Assembly (NCBI GenBank): GCA_039654915.1 | Contig: CM077599.1 | Span: 73,314,001-73,378,000 of the forward strand | DNA from: Aquilaria yunnanensis | Lineage: Eukaryota > Streptophyta > Magnoliopsida > Malvales > Thymelaeaceae | DNA: 64,000 bases | Direction: 5' to 3' | Shown: piece after piece, positions 45,256 to 57,135 of the stretch | Position numbering within the stretch: position 1 is the first letter of the stretch | How the letters are laid out: each line of letters starts with the position of its first letter | Notes under the pieces: model-generated | Databases searched by the model: none | The model's input: only the letters and a program-made list of their open reading frames with translations | What the model was told of the DNA's origin: nothing | Program-made: the position numbers and the translations under genes

Positions 45256-45804
45256 CTATGAGTCGAGGATTTGCTTCCCATCCAGTTTTCTTACAAGCTG
45301 ACAAATAGGGTCGTTTAACGTCAGATTCCCGGGACTGTATCGTTCTCGTTCTTCATGAAAAATGCTCCATAAATCGAGAAGTTCACGTTGCACGGATCCA
45401 CAAGAATGCGTCTCAAGAGTCAATTGGATATCATCCAATGAGTCCTTACTCAGGCCATTCTTAATGAATCGTATTTTATCTTCTCGATTATCAGAGATCA
45501 TCCCTAAAGAACGACATTTAGTATTACAGGTCCAGCGTCCGCATTTATGACAGACGCCTAGTCTCCTCGCTCTTCGTTTTTTGGCATAAGAGCTTTTGCC
45601 TACACCAGGCATGTGAGACACAAATGCCTCTGGGATTTCACCTGCCAGACGAACCTTAGCTTCAATTAACCACCGCACATCTTCAGGGATTCCTTTATGC
45701 ATCAGAGCTCTTAGTCGTTCACAGCGAACTTGGTAGATCTTTTTGAGGATGTTCATTGGGAGAGAAGGAAAATATTTTCGCAAGGCAGAAAAAGTAGGAT
45801 CCAT
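45256..45804 (-). CDS. CRP-A': cysteine-rich zinc-finger protein, carlavirus NABP-like, copy 2
   Basis: The frame is 182 residues. The finger is CHKCGRWTCNTKC and the basic block YAKKRRARR. It differs from the copy-1 gene at about 17 residues, none of them finger cysteines. It is the first CRP after the gag-side non-coding region. As in copy 1, no TATA box is visible close to the start, so transcription may start further upstream or from the LTR. Confidence 0.75.
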   Translation of the reverse strand: MDPTFSALRKYFPSLPMNILKKIYQVRCERLRALMHKGIPEDVRWLIEAKVRLAGEIPEAFVSHMPGVGKSSYAKKRRARRLGVCHKCGRWTCNTKCRSLGMISDNREDKIRFIKNGLSKDSLDDIQLTLETHSCGSVQRELLDLWSIFHEERERYSPGNLTLNDPICQLVRKLDGKQILDS

Positions 45805-46650
45805 TTTCTAGGAGAAAGTAAAAGAAAGGAGGGAGGAAATGATCAGTTATTATGGGCAACTGAGAGAACCGACTTGAGAGTCACGGAGTACCGTATCCGC
45901 CGCTTAACCGGAAAAGTAGATCCTACTTCATTTTGACGTGAATGATATTTCTTATCTTTGATATTCCATCCAGCTGACATTGATCCAGTCCTTGATTATT
46001 GAATCCATTGTCCGCTTTTGACAAAGTTTCAACGACAATATTTCTTGATGTCTGCCTTATCTTTGACCACAGCTATCTCTTATCTTGGATGCTGCTAAGC
46101 TGGCATCAATCCTGTCCTTCCAAGTGTAGTCTCGATTATTGAATCAATTGCCAGGCTTTTGACAATATTGTCTACTTTATATTTTTTTGATATCTGCCTT
46201 ATCCTTGGCTATAGCTATCTCTTATCTTGGATACTACTAGCTGGCGTCAATCCTATCCTTCTAGGTGTAGCCTCAATTATTGAATCGGTAGCCAAGCTTT
46301 TGACAATATTGTCTACTTTATCCTTGAATTCCTGATGCGGGTTGGTCCCGCATATTAGCTGTGTATCCAGTGATAGATTGGTAAAAGCTGATGATATTGA
46401 GATCTCAGCTTATATTGCTGTAACTGTGCTGTGAATGTAATTCCCGTTTGGTCCTTGTTATGTAAAGGCTATGTATGCATGATATGAAATGCATGAATGC
46501 AGAGCATGTGTAACTAATGGCTTTTTTTTGTATGGATCTAGTTCTTTATGTCCTTGTTTTACTGGATCCTCTTTGTGATGGCCTTCTTGGACTATCATTG
46601 AATCTCTTTATGCTTTCCAGCTTTTGTTCGCTACCTCAAAAGCCCAACTT
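45805..46650 (-). promoter_or_regulatory. Upstream region of the CRP cassette, copy 2
   Basis: No gene. About three imperfect ~130-bp units with CTTATCTTGGAT (GATAAG on the minus strand) and TTTTGACAATATTGTCTACT occur in 45960-46330. Copy 1 (1-685) has fewer units. The layout suggests an amplified regulatory block. Confidence 0.45.
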
Positions 46651-48872
46651 TTTTCAAAATCCCCTTTCTTTGACTTGTTCTTGAATTTTGGCCTCAATTT
46701 CTTTAAAGTTGGCCCGCCTCATAATTTATATCTCTTTCGGGTACTCATTCATTGTCATGGATTTGATACCATCAAAGGCTTTACTTTCAATGTCTGCTTT
46801 GCCGCTTTTCTTGTGACCGTGGCGACACTTACTTATCCTCATGTTATAATCTGAATGATTGCTCTTCCTTGAGCTCAAGTTTTGATCCATAAGACTTGCC
46901 CCCTTGTCTATTGAACTTCTTTCTTGGCAGTACTCTTTTTATGCTTAGTAGAGACTACTTTGCCCCCTTGAATATGGTGTTTATGTGGATAAAAGGTATC
47001 ATCTCATCTTTGATTTAACAGAAGGTTGAGCATTTCTAGACCTTTGTGATGGCACTTGATCGTAAATTTCTCTTACAAGAACCACATCTTATTAAAGAAA
47101 GACTCAAGCTATCTCCTTACTTTTAAGTCTACATACATTAATGAATAATGGTTTGGCCTTAAAGAAAAACTTTCATCAATTTTCAAAGCTTGACAAAGTA
47201 ATTTACGGTCTTTGTTTTTAATTAAAATATCCTGCCATTCTTCCCTTTCCAACTCGAAGACATAAACTGTGCAAGGCAATAAGGTAGAAACATGATTCAC
47301 AATAATAGCATTTTAACTAAATGAGGATGATATCGAGAGGTAAATGTTAGGTGTGAGGAAAGTTAAGTTTGAATGTTTTTTTTTTTTGTGGCAGTCTTTT
47401 AGCTGAATGAGAATGATATTAAGAGGTAAATATTAGGTCTGAGTAAAGTTAAGTTTCAGTGGTGTGAAAGAAGGGTCTTTTAATACTACTCGTGAGCAGT
47501 ATTAAATAAGGTAGAAACATGGTTCGCAATGATAGTCCTTTTAACTGAATGAGGATGTTCGGTTTGAGAAAAGTTAAATTTAAGTGGTGTGGAAGAAGGG
47601 TCTTTTAATACTACTCGTGAGCAAATTTGATTATGGTGAAAAACTTAATAGTGATGACCTCAACTTGCCACTCTTTCCAGAAAGTTAGACCTCATCTGTT
47701 GCCCCCCAACTATTGTGATCTTTATGCACGCTTGTCTTGAGGATTGTTTTTGTCTTCTAAACCGCCTTTGTAGGTTTTCAGTCTAGAATCCATAACTCAC
47801 TTTTTTTCTTTTTTTTTTCTTTTGCTCTAGTTTGAGCCCTTTTTCCTCTTTTTTTTTTTTGTTTTTTTTTTGTTTCCCCCTTTTTTTTTGTGAGCTATGG
47901 TGATGACATACTTGATAACTCTCTTGAAGCGAGATGACTCAAGTGGCCTTGCTTGCTCGTGTTTGTTCTTAGTTCTTTTTTGGTTTTGAATTTTTCCTTG
48001 TTGGCTTTTTGATGGAAGGGATGAACTTCTCTTTCTTTTTGGAGTTTGTGTTGCAGAGAACCGAGATTATAGCCCTCTTGAAGTGAGATGACACAAGTGG
48101 CTTTTCTTGCTTGTGCTTGCTCTCAGTCTTTTTTGGTTTTGAATTTTTCCTTTAATGGCTTTTGATGGAAGGGAAAAACTTCTCTTTCTTTTTGGAGTTT
48201 GTGTTGCGGAAAACTGAGAATTTTTTTTTATTGAGCGTTTGTGAGAATTGGGAGGCCACTGAAGTCATTTAATATGAGAGCTACCTTGTTTGGAAGCTAA
48301 CCCCAGACTTCTTGCAAGGATGTTGGTAACCACTATGAATTCTTTTTTTTTTAGAGTTGGGGTGCAACATATGAAATCCTTCTTACTAGATTTGACAGCA
48401 CTTTCAAGATCGCCACTATTAAATCTTCCTTAACTTTTTATTTTCACCCACGAGTAGTATCGTTTTCAAAGTGAAGTGTGATAGCAATAATGGATAGTAT
48501 AATGGAAAGGAGTGAGAGATAGATGTAAAAATGGAATTTTTGGTAGAAAATGGTAGAATATGTGGATGTAAGAATGGAAATTTTAGGTAAAAAGTGGTAG
48601 AATGCACACATTACATCTTTTTGTTGTTCCAAGAAAAAGAATACCAGGTGTCCATTTAACAAAGACTACACCCTAGATTCTGGACTAAATCTAGGAGATT
48701 TTTACTATTAGATTACTTTGTCAAGCTTTCAAAGATGCAAGCTTAGTAAAAGGATTCCCTGTTATTCAAAAGTGTGTGCGAACTGTTAGATCGGATCTGA
48801 CTTAGAGTCCTTCCAAAATCAATGTAATTCCAGCTCGAAATCTTCACTTTTCAATTATCAATCACATCGGGC
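46651..48872 (-). other. Non-coding region where pol would be expected
   Basis: I find no reverse transcriptase, RNase H or integrase motif on either strand. The stretch has T-rich homopolymers (47370-47390 and 47800-47890), a duplication with about 154-bp period (GAGATGACTCAAGTGG near 47931 and GAGATGACACAAGTGG near 48085), and repeated GGGTCTTTTAATACTACTCG blocks near 47473 and 47598. It looks like decayed, repeatedly duplicated sequence. Confidence 0.6.
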
Positions 48873-50378
48873 CTAGCAACTTGGACTTGGTTTTGCTTGA
48901 TGAGGCGGCAATGGATTGTGGGTGACATTTGGCTCATCGGAAAAGTCCAACCACTTTGACTCGATTAATTGTTGAACTATACGCTTCAATGCCATGCAGT
49001 TTTCCAAGCCATGGCCTGGAACGCCATCATGATATGGGCAGGTAATGTTAGGGTCATACCACCTTGGATATGGGGGTTTGAATGGCTTTGTAGGAATTGG
49101 ACGGATAAATTGTCTTTCGATGAGTTTTGGGTATAACTCAGTATAAGTCAAGGAAATTGGTGTGAAAACTTCTCTTGGTCTTGGTGCAGGTACTGGAGGA
49201 GTAGGAGCAGGTGGCCATGACTGATTAGGTCTGTTAAAAGGATAATTGTTGGGCCTATTGGAAGGATAATCATTGGGCCTATTTGGAGGATAATTATTGG
49301 GCCTATTCAGAGGATAATCATTGGGCCTATTTGGAAGGTAATTATCGGGCCCATTGGCAAAATAGGATAGGCGAGGTCCGATAGCCACAGTATCCACGAG
49401 GGGAATCCTTCTTCCGCGTCCTATTTGTTGTACTTCTTCATCTTTTGTTCTGGATGGTCCTCCTCTTTTCATAGGATCACTAAAGGACTCAGCAATCTTC
49501 CCAGTCCTAATCCCATGCTCGATCCTTTCTCCAGACATGACAACATCGGAGAAATTAGTTGCCGAATTGCCAATGAGTTTGTCATAATATGGGTATTTCA
49601 GTGTCTGGACAAACAAAGTGACCATTTCTTTTTCTGTCATGGGTGGCTGAACTTGTGCAGCTAAGTCCCTCCACCGTTGGGCATATTCCTTGAAAGTTTC
49701 TGGCTTTTTCTTCTCCATGTTTTGGAGAGTTTGGCGATCCGGAGCCAAGTCCATAACATGTTTATAGTTGCCGATGAAGGCCTGAGCAAGGTCATTCCAA
49801 GTTTTGATGTTTCTTGGTCCTTGACTTAGATACCACTGCAATGCTGATTTTGTGAGACTTTCCTGAAAAAGTGCAATCCACACCTTTTCATCTTTTGTGA
49901 GTGGTTGTAGGCTCCTTAGGAACAGTGTGATGTGAGTGATGGGATCACTCGTTCCGTCGTATTTTACGAAATCCGGTACTTTAAAGTCCGAAGGGATTAT
50001 GACGTCTGGCACTAAGCAGAGGTCATCCACTGAGAGAGATCCGAATATATTAGCTCCTTCAATGGCTCGCAGTCTCTTCTCTATTGTTTCGAGTTTTTGA
50101 GATTCTCCTTCTTTCTTTGGTGGTGTCTTCTTCTCTTCATACACAGTGTCTTGTTTCAGGTGAACACTAGCAGACTGTCCTGGTTCCTGAAACAGGTTTT
50201 CTTGGACTGAGACTCGTTGCGGAGTGAATCCCAGAGGATAAGTGGGATCTTGTGCTTCTTTGATGGGAACTTGAGTTACTTTCTCCTTGATTAGTTCCAT
50301 GAATTGTCTCATCTGTTCTGCCATACCTTCTATCTTGGACTCCATCTCTATAAGACGTCCTTCGGCTTGTTCTGCCAT
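48873..50378 (-). CDS. Gag protein, Tat/Ogre-like
   Basis: The 501-residue frame has an N-terminal helix with coiled-coil character (residues 1-35), then a retrotransposon-gag core starting near residue 130 (PDFVKYDGTSDPITHI) and including WYLSQGPRNIKTWNDLAQAF. Near the C-terminus a Cys/His block CPYHDGVPGHGLENC is typical of plant Tat-like gag proteins. Between them a ten-residue NRPN(D/N)YP motif is repeated about six times. The protein ends shortly after an NPLP segment with no continuing protease or pol. Gag would form the particle that packages element RNA. The intact frame fits a non-autonomous element that still needs its own gag. Confidence 0.9.
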   Translation of the reverse strand: MAEQAEGRLIEMESKIEGMAEQMRQFMELIKEKVTQVPIKEAQDPTYPLGFTPQRVSVQENLFQEPGQSASVHLKQDTVYEEKKTPPKKEGESQKLETIEKRLRAIEGANIFGSLSVDDLCLVPDVIIPSDFKVPDFVKYDGTSDPITHITLFLRSLQPLTKDEKVWIALFQESLTKSALQWYLSQGPRNIKTWNDLAQAFIGNYKHVMDLAPDRQTLQNMEKKKPETFKEYAQRWRDLAAQVQPPMTEKEMVTLFVQTLKYPYYDKLIGNSATNFSDVVMSGERIEHGIRTGKIAESFSDPMKRGGPSRTKDEEVQQIGRGRRIPLVDTVAIGPRLSYFANGPDNYLPNRPNDYPLNRPNNYPPNRPNDYPSNRPNNYPFNRPNQSWPPAPTPPVPAPRPREVFTPISLTYTELYPKLIERQFIRPIPTKPFKPPYPRWYDPNITCPYHDGVPGHGLENCMALKRIVQQLIESKWLDFSDEPNVTHNPLPPHQAKPSPSC

Positions 50379-51434
50379 TAATCTTATTTGGAGCCGAGCT
50401 GGATATCGGTGTTGATGGCCAATTTTACCGTTTCTAAAGTGAGATTCATTTTATTAAACTTTATATGCAATTGATTGATGTGATGGATGTATGTAATACA
50501 AAATGAGATTATGTTTTTATCAGACTTTGTATGCATGTATTTAATGTAATGGATGCGTGCAATACAAAATGAGATTATGTTTTATCAAACTTTGTATGCA
50601 CGTGATTGATGTAATGGATGCATGCAATACAAAATGAGATTATGTTTTTATCAGACTTTGTATGCACATGATTGATGTAATGGATGCATGCAATAAGTGA
50701 GTTTGATTATCAACTATCGTAGAACTTCGAGATTTTTAGTTGTCATTTAGAAAGATCAAAAGTTATTACAGTTTGGTGCGTGGTTTTGATGCATGACAAA
50801 AAATTGTACAAAACAGAAGTATAACAAAAGAATAACAAGGTTAACAACGAGTTAGATATCAATTAATAACACATGAACTATTACGAAAAGAAGTCTGAGC
50901 CATAAATATAAAACACAAAGAAACCCAAGGATAAGGTAACAAAAATGGCATAACAATAACATGCTTATAGTGTTGGTAAATGGTAGAAATTCTATGGTCA
51001 GTTCTATGGTTAAGTGGGGAATTCTATATGCATAAGGTGGCTTATCAAAAAGGCCAAGGATAGTTCCCGAATCCCGTCACTAAATTATAGTGACAGCCCG
51101 ATTCCTTACCCTCTAGGGTTAATGTAAGGAATGGATTAATTCGAGTCGTAGCTTTTCGTGGGCCCATGCAGAGACTAACCGTCTCAGAAGGCAATACACT
51201 ACTTTGCTACTTTGAAACCGGTGAAGGCTTGGAGACCGTGGCCTCACAAGGACAGCAACACCAATTCCGCTTAGAAAGAATCGTGTTTGATTTAAGGAAG
51301 CTCGGGTATAGAGCTTCATTTTGTGAATGCATTATGCATGTTTAGAATAAGTAAATATAACATATAAATTCACATAAAAATAAACAAAACAGAACAAAAT
51401 AAATCAACTTTTAGGCTTGACTCACTAACCGCCT
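50379..51434 (-). other. 5' leader of copy 2 with ~65-bp tandem repeats
   Basis: About four units of a ~65-bp repeat (AATACAAAATGAGATTATGT, TTTGTATGCA, GTAATGGATGCATGC) lie at 50435-50700. The rest is unremarkable. It would be the transcribed leader and packaging region. Confidence 0.6.
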
Positions 51435-51452
51435 TCCCCAGCGGAGTCGCCA
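51435..51452 (-). other. Primer binding site
   Basis: On the minus strand TGGCGACTCCGCTGGGGA lies 3 bp inside the 5' LTR end. From memory, this matches the tRNA-Arg-type primer site used by Ogre/Tat elements. Confidence 0.8.
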
Positions 51453-51455
51453 AGC

Positions 51456-54400
51456 TGTGGCAACGTGCGGGTCTTTTTCGGGAGTCGCCACCAATCGGTT
51501 TTCACTCAGGTCGATTGGTCACCTTAAAATATGGTCTGCGAGAGTTCGGAGGTTCGGGAGTACGGTTACGTTAAAACAACTTTGTTAAAACGCCCAAAAA
51601 TTGGCACCTTAGTTGATTTTAATTTTGTTTCGCTTTGCTTTTAAATAAATTTCAGTTAATTTTCAATCTAGAATTTTTAACTGAATTAATTGGATGTAGA
51701 TTTTTGGTAATTAATTTGTATAGAATTTTATACTTCCGAACCATGGACTCTGCCGAGTCATTTGGACACGGAATTTGGTGAAATTTAAACAATTTAATCC
51801 ATATTGTAAATATGGATTTTTTATTTTAATGGAAGTAATTGTTATTTTAATTACTATTTTTGTAAGTCTTTTAAAATTTTAGGTTTTTTGTTAATGATCT
51901 TTAAAAGATCTTTCTTATTTCTTTTTATATTTTATTATTCTTTTCCTTCTTTCTTTATCTTTCTTTTCTTTTTCTTATCTTTCTTTTCTTTTTGATTTTT
52001 ATCTTTCCTTGTTTAATGAAGGATATTTATTATTTAAATAATTACTCAATTTATAAAAGAATTAAAAAGTAATTAATTTTTTTATAAGAAAGTTAATTAA
52101 TTAATCTTGAGATTTATTTTATGTTTATTAAAAAAAGAAATAAATTAATTAAGAAAGATTTATATTTTATGTTATGTTTGTTCTTTTTATTTAATAAAAG
52201 ATAAACAAAAAAATTATTAAATCAAGATCTTATTTATTCAGTAAAGAAACCAAAAATTATATTTATATTTTAAAATAATAAAAGTCTTAATATTTTATTT
52301 TGTTTTATTTTGTTTTGATAAAAGATTAACCAAAAGTAATTGTTTAATTAAGAAAATCAAAAATTTATATGTATATTTTAAACAAAAGAAGAAAAGTTTT
52401 GATATTTATTTAATTTGTTTTGGAATAAAAGATTATTTAACCAAAAATTTATATGTATTTTAAAACAAAAGTTTTGATATTTATATTTTTCTGTATATTC
52501 TTTTTTGTTTAATGAAAGATTTTTTTTAATTTTAATTTATATCTCTGAAAATATATAAGTCTAAAATATCTAAGAGAAAATTTAAATTTTTATTATTTAT
52601 TTTTTATTATTTTTGAAATCATTTGACTAAGATTTTTATAAAGGAAACAAAAATTTATATCTTTTCATTATTTTAAAAAGAAATAAGTAAAAATATTACT
52701 GAATAAAATATTAGCCCAAAATTTTTATTCTTTTTATTCTTTTTATTAATAAATAAAAAAAAACTAAAAAGTTATATTTTATTATTTTAATAAATAATTA
52801 ATATATTAGTCCAAAGTTTTTTATTTTTAATAAAGAAAAATTTATTTATATATTTAAAAGTATTTCCAAGCCATGGATCCTGGCGGATCATTTGGTCATG
52901 GAGTTTTAATTTTTATTAAATTTTAATTATTTAATTAATTATTAATTCTAATTATAATTTTATTGGATTTTTCTTGAATTTTAAATTTTAAAGATCATTA
53001 TTTTAAAGATATGTTTAAAAAAATTGATTTGTATAATTTTTTAATCATATTTGTTTATTAATCGAAAAGAATAAAAAGTTAACTTTTTGATATCTTTAAA
53101 GAAATAATAAAAACATGTATTCCAAAATATCAAAAGATAATTGGCTTTTAAATTTTTATTAGCCTTAATAATTAATTACAAAAGAATCTTCTTTTAGTTT
53201 TCATTCATTTATTTATTATTTATGGGTAAAGGTGAATTAAATAAAATAAATTATATAAAGGAAAATTAATAATAAAGTGGGGCTTTTTGGCCATCCACTT
53301 TAAAAATAATAATAATAAAGGTTAGCAAAGTTAATTAAATTAATTATTAACAACAATAATAAAAAGTTAGTCAAGTTAATTAAATTAATTAATTAACAAC
53401 AATAATAAAAAGTTAGCCAAGTTAATTAAATTAATTAATTAACAACAATAATAAAAAGTTAGACAAGTTAATTAAATTAATTAATTAACAACAATAATAA
53501 AAATTAGCAAAGTTAGTAAAGTTAGATGTTAATAACAATAAAAATAAAAGTTAGTAAGTTAGTTGAGGTAACAATAATAAGGTTAGTAGGTTAGTCATAA
53601 TAACAATAATAATAAGGTTAGTCATAATAATAATAAGGTTAGTAAGTTAGTTATAATAATAAATAATAATAAGGTTAGTCATAATAATAATAAGGTTAGT
53701 AAGTTAGTTATAATAATAACAATAAAAAGAAGGGTTAGTAATAATAACAATAATAAACAAATAAATAAACAAGTAAAAATTAAAAGGGTTAGGAATCAAT
53801 TCTGCAAGAACAAAATAAAAAGTCAGTGACTAAAGTGAAAGAAATTGAAAAGATGATAGGTGAAACAAGGGTTTACCCTTAGAAATCAATTTTGAATTTC
53901 TGGGAACGAAAGAAACAGACGCGCGCGCAGGGGGGGAAGGAGGGGCAGCTGGCGGCGGGGCGGCAGTGCGGCCAGGGGCAGGTGGGGACGGCGCGACGGC
54001 AGCGTGGGGGAGCGATGGGCGGCGGCGGGACGGCGTGGAGCGACGGGCAGCGAAGGAGAAGGAAGAAACAGAAAAAAAAAACGGAGGAAGAAGATGGTCT
54101 ATACGTCAGAAGAGAAACTTTTGGGATTTTCTGGGAAAAGGAAAGAGGGCCAGGGACTAAGTCTGTAATTTTTAGTTTTTCTAAAACGGAGCTCTAAGCT
54201 TTCTTTCTATTTTTTTCTGTGTTCAGAACTGAATTTGGGGGGGTATTTATAGAAGGAGCTTAGCTGAACTGTAGACGGATAAATTAATAAAAAATATCAA
54301 ACTTATCTTTTAAATTGGTAAAATGACAGTTTCAGTCCTTTACGTTACTCCAGCTCTGGATAAGCTCAGAAGCTTCTGATTTTGACAATTTTAACGTTTT

Positions 54401-54761
54401 CTGTCAATTTGGGCCAGAAACGTCCGTTTAGGCCCAAAATTGACGCGAAAAATTACCCAAAGCTCCTGAAACTTTCAGAATTTGTCAATTTTGTCCGAAA
54501 CTTCTCAATTTTGTCATTTTTACCTCAAACTTTTAATTTTTTTGTCATTTTTTCCTGAAATTTTATTTTTATTTCAAACACATACATATTCGCACATATA
54601 TTATTTTAAATCAAATCTTCTCAAAATAAAAATATATTTTAAACTAATTCACATAATTAAAATTTTTTAGCAATAATAATAATAATAATGATAATTTTTT
54701 TAATTAGTTTTTTTTTTTAAAATTTTTTAAAAAAAAACCCGGACGAAATTGGGTGTCAACA
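51456..54761 (-). repeat. 5' LTR of copy 2
   Basis: The LTR is 3306 bp, the same length as the 3' LTR at a constant offset of 14,365 bp. The only difference I found is one T/A change in the homopolymer run near 54709. The TATA box is at 54244-54251 on the minus strand, so element RNA should start near 54215. Confidence 0.95.
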
Positions 54762-54766
54762 CCATT
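54762..54766. repeat. Target-site duplication CCATT, right
   Basis: CCATT follows the 5' LTR and matches 37086-37090. Confidence 0.95.
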
Positions 54767-55252
54767 AATATTTCAAAATTCACCACTAATTGCTAAAAGA
54801 CTAAAGGAAATGGGGGGAAGTAGTAGGCTTTGAAATTTTATGGTAATAAAATAACTCTTAACAAACTTTGAGGACTTCAGATAATTTTTCCATTATTTTC
54901 TTATACATCAATTGAAGAAAAAATGAAATATGAGATTATGAAATTTTGGAAAATCAAAAGATAAATTATAAAGTCATTGTTTTTTTTTCATTAAGGGTAA
55001 CTGTTGGTGATTTTTTTTAAAAAAAAATACTACCTAGAAATTAGAAAATTTGAACAATCTTTTGCATTAAAAAAATTATATCTTATGTGTTATTTATATA
55101 AAAGAAAAAAAGATATACACATTGAAACTCAATTCCAAAGAGTCAAAAGGTTACAAATATTATGCTATGGAGGTAGTAGTTAACATGATTTAAATAACAA
55201 GTAAATCAGACAAATACACGTATAATACAACTAGGATCCACATATATAATCC
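54767..55252. other. AT-rich intergenic region 3' of UGT2
   Basis: No gene is visible; it is the continuation of the DNA left of 37086 and includes the likely 3' flank of UGT2. Confidence 0.5.
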
Positions 55253-55965
55253 TCAACTCCCTCCATGCCTTATCATCTCAATGAAAGTCTGAAAATTCTT
55301 GAAAGATGATCCACCTTCGGCAATACTCGCTCTAGCAGCTTCTTTAAACTGAAGGGCATTTCCTCTGATCGTCTCAGAACAGAGCAAAGTGTTTAGCTTT
55401 CCACTTATTTCATGCCTACTTATCATCCCATTTTCATCTTCATCCAGATTCAGGCCTATTTTCCAAGCATCACAAATAAAATTCCTTTTGTGGAACTGAT
55501 CCGCGATGTAGGGCCAGCATAGGAGTGGAACCCCCATGCTTATACCTTCCATGGTGGAATTCCATCCATAGTGACTTAAGAAACAAGCAATTGAAGGGTG
55601 AGCTAGAACCCTCTCTTGAGGTGCCCACTGGACGATTTTTGCTTGCCCACCTACTCTGCCCGTGAAGCGCTCAAGGAACTTGGCTGGTGATTCATTCACT
55701 AAATTGTCTCTCACAACCCATAAAAATGGCTTCCCAGTTGGCTCAAGGCCTAGAGCTAGTTCTTAGAACTGTTGGGGGCTTAACTTTTTTGTGCTCCCAA
55801 AGGAAACATGTATAACAGAACCTGATTCTTGTGCATCAAGCCAGCTTAAGCAAGTAAAATCTTCAGGCCAAAAGTTACCTGCAAAAGGAGTAGAACAATT
55901 GCTGGCAAGTAATGGACCGATGGGCAGGACTTTCGGGATAATTTCAAGGCTGACGGAGCCAATTC

Positions 55966-55968
55966 CGA
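55966..55968. repeat. Target-site duplication CGA, left
   Basis: CGA stands directly outside the left CACTA terminus and recurs at 61833-61835. Confidence 0.9.
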
Positions 55969-55984
55969 CACTACTAGAAAAATG

Positions 55985-57135
55985 TCATTTAGCGACGGTT
56001 TAATTAGCGACGGCTAAAAATAGTCGCTAACAGTCCGATGAGATTTTAGCGACGGCTTACCGTCACTAATTTAGTGACGGTTAACCGTCGCTAAAGTTAG
56101 TGACGGCTTACTGTCGCTAATTTAGTGACGGTTAGCCGTCGCTAAAGTTAGTGATTGCTTACCATCGCTAATTTAGCAACGGTTAGCCGTCATTAACTTT
56201 AGTGACGTCTTACCTTCGCTAATTTAGTGACGGTTAGCCGTCGCTAAAGTTAGTGACGCCTTACCGTCGCTAAAGTTAGTGACGCCTTACCGTCGCTAAA
56301 ACTTAGTGACGCTTTACAGTCGCTAAATTAGTGACGGTTAACCATCGCTAAAGTTAGTGACGGCTTGACTTCCATATAGGTTGCCCTTAGTAATATTCCA
56401 AAGACTAGGGACGTAAATGATAATTTTTTTTTCATTTGTTTCGATAATGATAAATTTCAATTGTTTTCAGCTTCTTTTCCGATGAAAATGTATAGATCGA
56501 TCGATCCATGTATGTATAAAAAATATTATAATTTAGGATAATATTTTTTTTTATGGTTAAAAAATTTATTATCTTAGTTATTTTTCTAAAAATGAACGAA
56601 CAAAGTTTTAAAAGTGATGGCTAACTGTGACTAACTTATGGAGACGGTTTGCCCTCACCAAGTTAGCAAAGGCTAGCCGTTGCAAAATTATGGTCATAGT
56701 TAGTGAAGGCTTACCCTAGCTAACTTCGTGACGGTTAGCCGTCGCTAAATTTAGTGACAGCATGCCCTCGCTAATTTAGTGAAGGCTAGCCGTCACTAAA
56801 TTATAAACAGTATTAGTGAAGGCTTGCCTTCGCTAATTTAGCAATTGCGAGTCGTCACTAAGTTTAGTGACGGCTTGCCCTCACTAATTTAGTGAAGGCT
56901 AGCCGTCACTAAATTATAGATAGTGCTAGTGACGGCTTGCCTTCACTAATTTAGCGACGGTTAGCCGTCACTAAATTTAGTGACGGTTTGCCCTTGCTAA
57001 TTTAGCGACAGTTAACCGTCACTAAATTTAGCGACAGCAAACCGTCGCTAAATTTAGTGACGATTTGCCCTCGCTAAAATCCTATATTAGCGACGATTAG
57101 CCTTCGCTAAGTGTCAGCTAGATTTTGCGACACGC
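55985..57135. repeat. Left subterminal repeat array
   Basis: Many copies of TTAGTGACGG(C/T)TxxCCGTCGCTAA in both orientations occur in two blocks, 55985-56370 and 56610-57130, separated by an AT-rich piece. Such arrays are transposase-binding regions in known CACTA elements. Confidence 0.85.

Larger units (their letters stand above)
37091..54761 (-). mobile_element. Complete non-autonomous Tat/Ogre-like LTR retrotransposon carrying CRP and LOG genes, copy 2
   Basis: The 17,671-bp element has two 3306-bp LTRs, a 5-bp target duplication (CCATT), a primer binding site and a polypurine tract that fix minus orientation. The order, in element direction, is 5' LTR (54761-51456), PBS, leader repeats, gag (50378-48873), about 3 kb without a recognisable pol, CRP-A', CRP-B', CRP-D', promoter-like repeats, a LOG-type gene, a hairpin-rich tandem array, polypurine tract, 3' LTR (40396-37091). 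Long LTRs, the PBS sequence, a Tat-like gag and 3' tandem repeats point to the Tat/Ogre group of Gypsy elements. Reverse transcriptase, RNase H and integrase are absent, so mobility must depend on another element. Confidence 0.93.
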
